From assembly GCA_947456995.1 (NCBI GenBank), contig CANGVB010000009.1:1-16669 (forward strand): a stretch of 16,669 bases of DNA, read 5' to 3'. The stretch is from Bryobacteraceae bacterium. GTDB lineage: Bacteria; Acidobacteriota; Terriglobia; Bryobacterales; Bryobacteraceae. The position numbers were made by a program, and so were the translations under genes. Positions 15,364-16,669 of the stretch are shown here, piece after piece (the stretch's first letter is position 1; every line of letters starts with the position of its first letter). The notes beneath the pieces are model-generated. The model searched no databases, was not told the origin of the DNA, and saw only the letters and a program-made list of their open reading frames with translations.

Positions 15364-16669
15364 ATGCCGCGCCACGCCTTAATCGCTCTACTCGCTGTCT
15401 GCCCAATCCTGGCCCAATCCATAAAGGTCGACCCGCAGCGTTATGCCAACATGCGCTACCGCATGGTTGGCCCTGAGCGTGGCGGCCGCGTAACAGCCGT
15501 AGCCGGCGTCACATCGCAACCCCTTACTTATTACATGGGCTCCACTGGTGGCGGCGTCTGGAAGACCACAGATGCTGGCATTCGCTGGACCAACATCTCC
15601 GATGGCTTCTTCTCCGTCGCTTCGATGGGCGCGATTGAAGTAAGCGAGACAAACCCGAATATCATCTACGCCGGAACCGGGTCCTCGAAGATTCGAAGCA
15701 ATGTCTCGATCGGCCGTGGCATCTACAAGTCCACAGATGCCGGCAAGACCTGGAGCTTCCTCGGCCTCCGCAACACAGGCCAGATCTCTACTGTCCGTAT
15801 CCACCCAACTAACCCTGATATCGTCTACGTCGCCGCTCTAGGGAATCCATTCGTCCCAAATCCAGACCGGGGCGTCTTCCGCAGCAAAGACGGTGGCAAG
15901 ACCTGGCAAAAAGTTCTCTTCCAATCTGAAGAACTCGGCGCTGCCGATCTTGAGATCGAACCCGGCAATCCAAACGTTTTGTACGCCAGCCTCTGGAAAG
16001 GCCAACGCAAACCCTGGACCATCATCAGCGGCGGCAAAGAAGGCGGTATCTACAAAAGCCTGGATGGTGGCGACACCTGGAACAAACTCGGCGGCGGCCT
16101 GCCCACTGGCCTCTTCGGGCGCTCCAACGTCGGCATATCAGCAGCCAACCCCAAGCGCGTCTACGCTCTCATTGAAGCCAAACCCGGTGCTGGCCTTTAC
16201 CGCTCTGAAGACAGCGGCGCTACCTGGGCCCTGATCAACGGTGCAGCCAACCTCATCACACGGCCGTTCTATTACACGACCCTCGGTGTAGACCCCGGCA
16301 ACGCCGACGCCCTCTACATCGGTAACGAAGCCTGGTTCCACTCCACCGACGGCGGCAAATCCTTCCGCACCCGGCGCGTCCCTCATGGCGATAGCCACGA
16401 CGTCTGGATCAATCCAAAGAACTCCCAATACATGATTCAGGCCAACGACGGCGGCGCAAACGTGTCGCTCGATGGCGGCAATAGCTGGAGTCGCATCACC
16501 AATCAACCTACGGCCGAAATCTATCAGGTGGCCGTGGACAAGCAGTACCCTTACCTCATCTACGGAGCGCAGCAGGACAACACAACTTTGATCGTCCCCA
16601 GCAGGCCGCTGAGCAACGGCCAGCCCTACCGGGAAGGCCCGGGCTGCGAGACCGGGCCAATCATTCCAG
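15364..16669 (+). CDS. sortilin/BNR (Asp-box) repeat exported protein, 5' part only
   Basis: The frame starts at ATG 15364 and stays open to the window edge (435 codons visible), so it is truncated at the 3' end by the window. A signal peptide is visible at residues 1-18 (ALIALLAVCPILAQ). The mature part is a beta-propeller of the VPS10/sortilin or BNR type. Seven Asp-box-like motifs are seen: KTTDAGIRW (67-75), KSTDAGKTW (122-130), RSKDGGKTW (173-181), KSLDGGDTW (231-239), RSEDSGATW (280-288), HSTDGGKSF (326-334) and VSLDGGNSW (367-375). Each blade also has a NPxxxY-like strand (TNPDIVYVA, GNPNVLYAS, ANPKRVYAL). Relatives are often around 1000 residues and annotated as glycosyl hydrolase or photosystem II assembly-like proteins on the basis of the fold alone. 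No enzymatic residues can be assigned. The start is supported by the signal peptide; a GGATAG about 10 bases upstream is a weak ribosome binding site. The gene begins 31 bp after the phosphodiesterase gene. Confidence 0.88.
   Translation, partial: MPRHALIALLAVCPILAQSIKVDPQRYANMRYRMVGPERGGRVTAVAGVTSQPLTYYMGSTGGGVWKTTDAGIRWTNISDGFFSVASMGAIEVSETNPNIIYAGTGSSKIRSNVSIGRGIYKSTDAGKTWSFLGLRNTGQISTVRIHPTNPDIVYVAALGNPFVPNPDRGVFRSKDGGKTWQKVLFQSEELGAADLEIEPGNPNVLYASLWKGQRKPWTIISGGKEGGIYKSLDGGDTWNKLGGGLPTGLFGRSNVGISAANPKRVYALIEAKPGAGLYRSEDSGATWALINGAANLITRPFYYTTLGVDPGNADALYIGNEAWFHSTDGGKSFRTRRVPHGDSHDVWINPKNSQYMIQANDGGANVSLDGGNSWSRITNQPTAEIYQVAVDKQYPYLIYGAQQDNTTLIVPSRPLSNGQPYREGPGCETGPIIP

Noticed and set aside
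15388..16506. Minus-strand frames (138, 70 and 122 codons) inside the BNR-repeat gene
   Set aside because: They are antisense shadows of the repeated Asp-box coding pattern; the plus-strand frame has a signal peptide and seven Asp boxes.

Overview
The window looks like chromosomal DNA from an Acidobacteriota member, most plausibly a Solibacter/Bryobacter-type lineage. This is an inference from gene content, since no rRNA or other marker gene is present. The supporting signs are a PSCyt1/DUF1549/LamG/DUF1553 protein paired with a Tat-exported DUF1501 protein (common in Planctomycetota, Verrucomicrobiota and Solibacter relatives), two membrane Ser/Thr kinases of the kinase-TM-TPR type, one with the N-terminal leader typical of acidobacterial kinases, a winged-helix regulator fused to an enzyme-like domain, and a large sortilin/BNR-repeat exported protein. 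Base composition is moderately GC-rich and genes are closely packed.

Layout. 2-193 is the 3' end of an unrecognised protein. 194-622 has no convincing gene but holds several inverted repeats and a short direct repeat. 5073 back to 623 (minus strand) is a two-gene operon: the PSCyt1-DUF1549-LamG-DUF1553 gene, then the DUF1501 gene, with stop and start sharing one base (TAATG). An 80-bp divergent gap leads to a plus-strand cluster at 5154-10520: an amidase_2-type N-acetylmuramoyl-L-alanine amidase and two tandem, paralogous kinases that overlap by ATGA. The first kinase is atypical: HCD instead of HRD in the catalytic loop, a shortened C-lobe and no N-terminal leader. The second looks canonical.

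A minus-strand gene for an exported FN3/beta-helix protein (12532-10559) converges on the kinases. It diverges, across a 315-bp spacer carrying a perfect 9-bp inverted repeat, from a plus-strand pair: a winged-helix / alpha-beta hydrolase / degenerate cyclase-homology fusion (12848-14533) and, 4 bp later, a Tat-type glycerophosphodiester phosphodiesterase (14538-15332). From 15364 to the window end runs the 5' part of a BNR/Asp-box beta-propeller protein.

The window is ordinary chromosome in style, rich in exported degradative or binding proteins and in signalling. No mobile element, CRISPR array, tRNA or rRNA was recognised. The most unusual items are the non-RD, trimmed kinase next to a canonical paralogue, the three-domain regulator whose cyclase module has lost its catalytic residues while the hydrolase triad is kept, and the inverted-repeat-rich spacer at 194-622.
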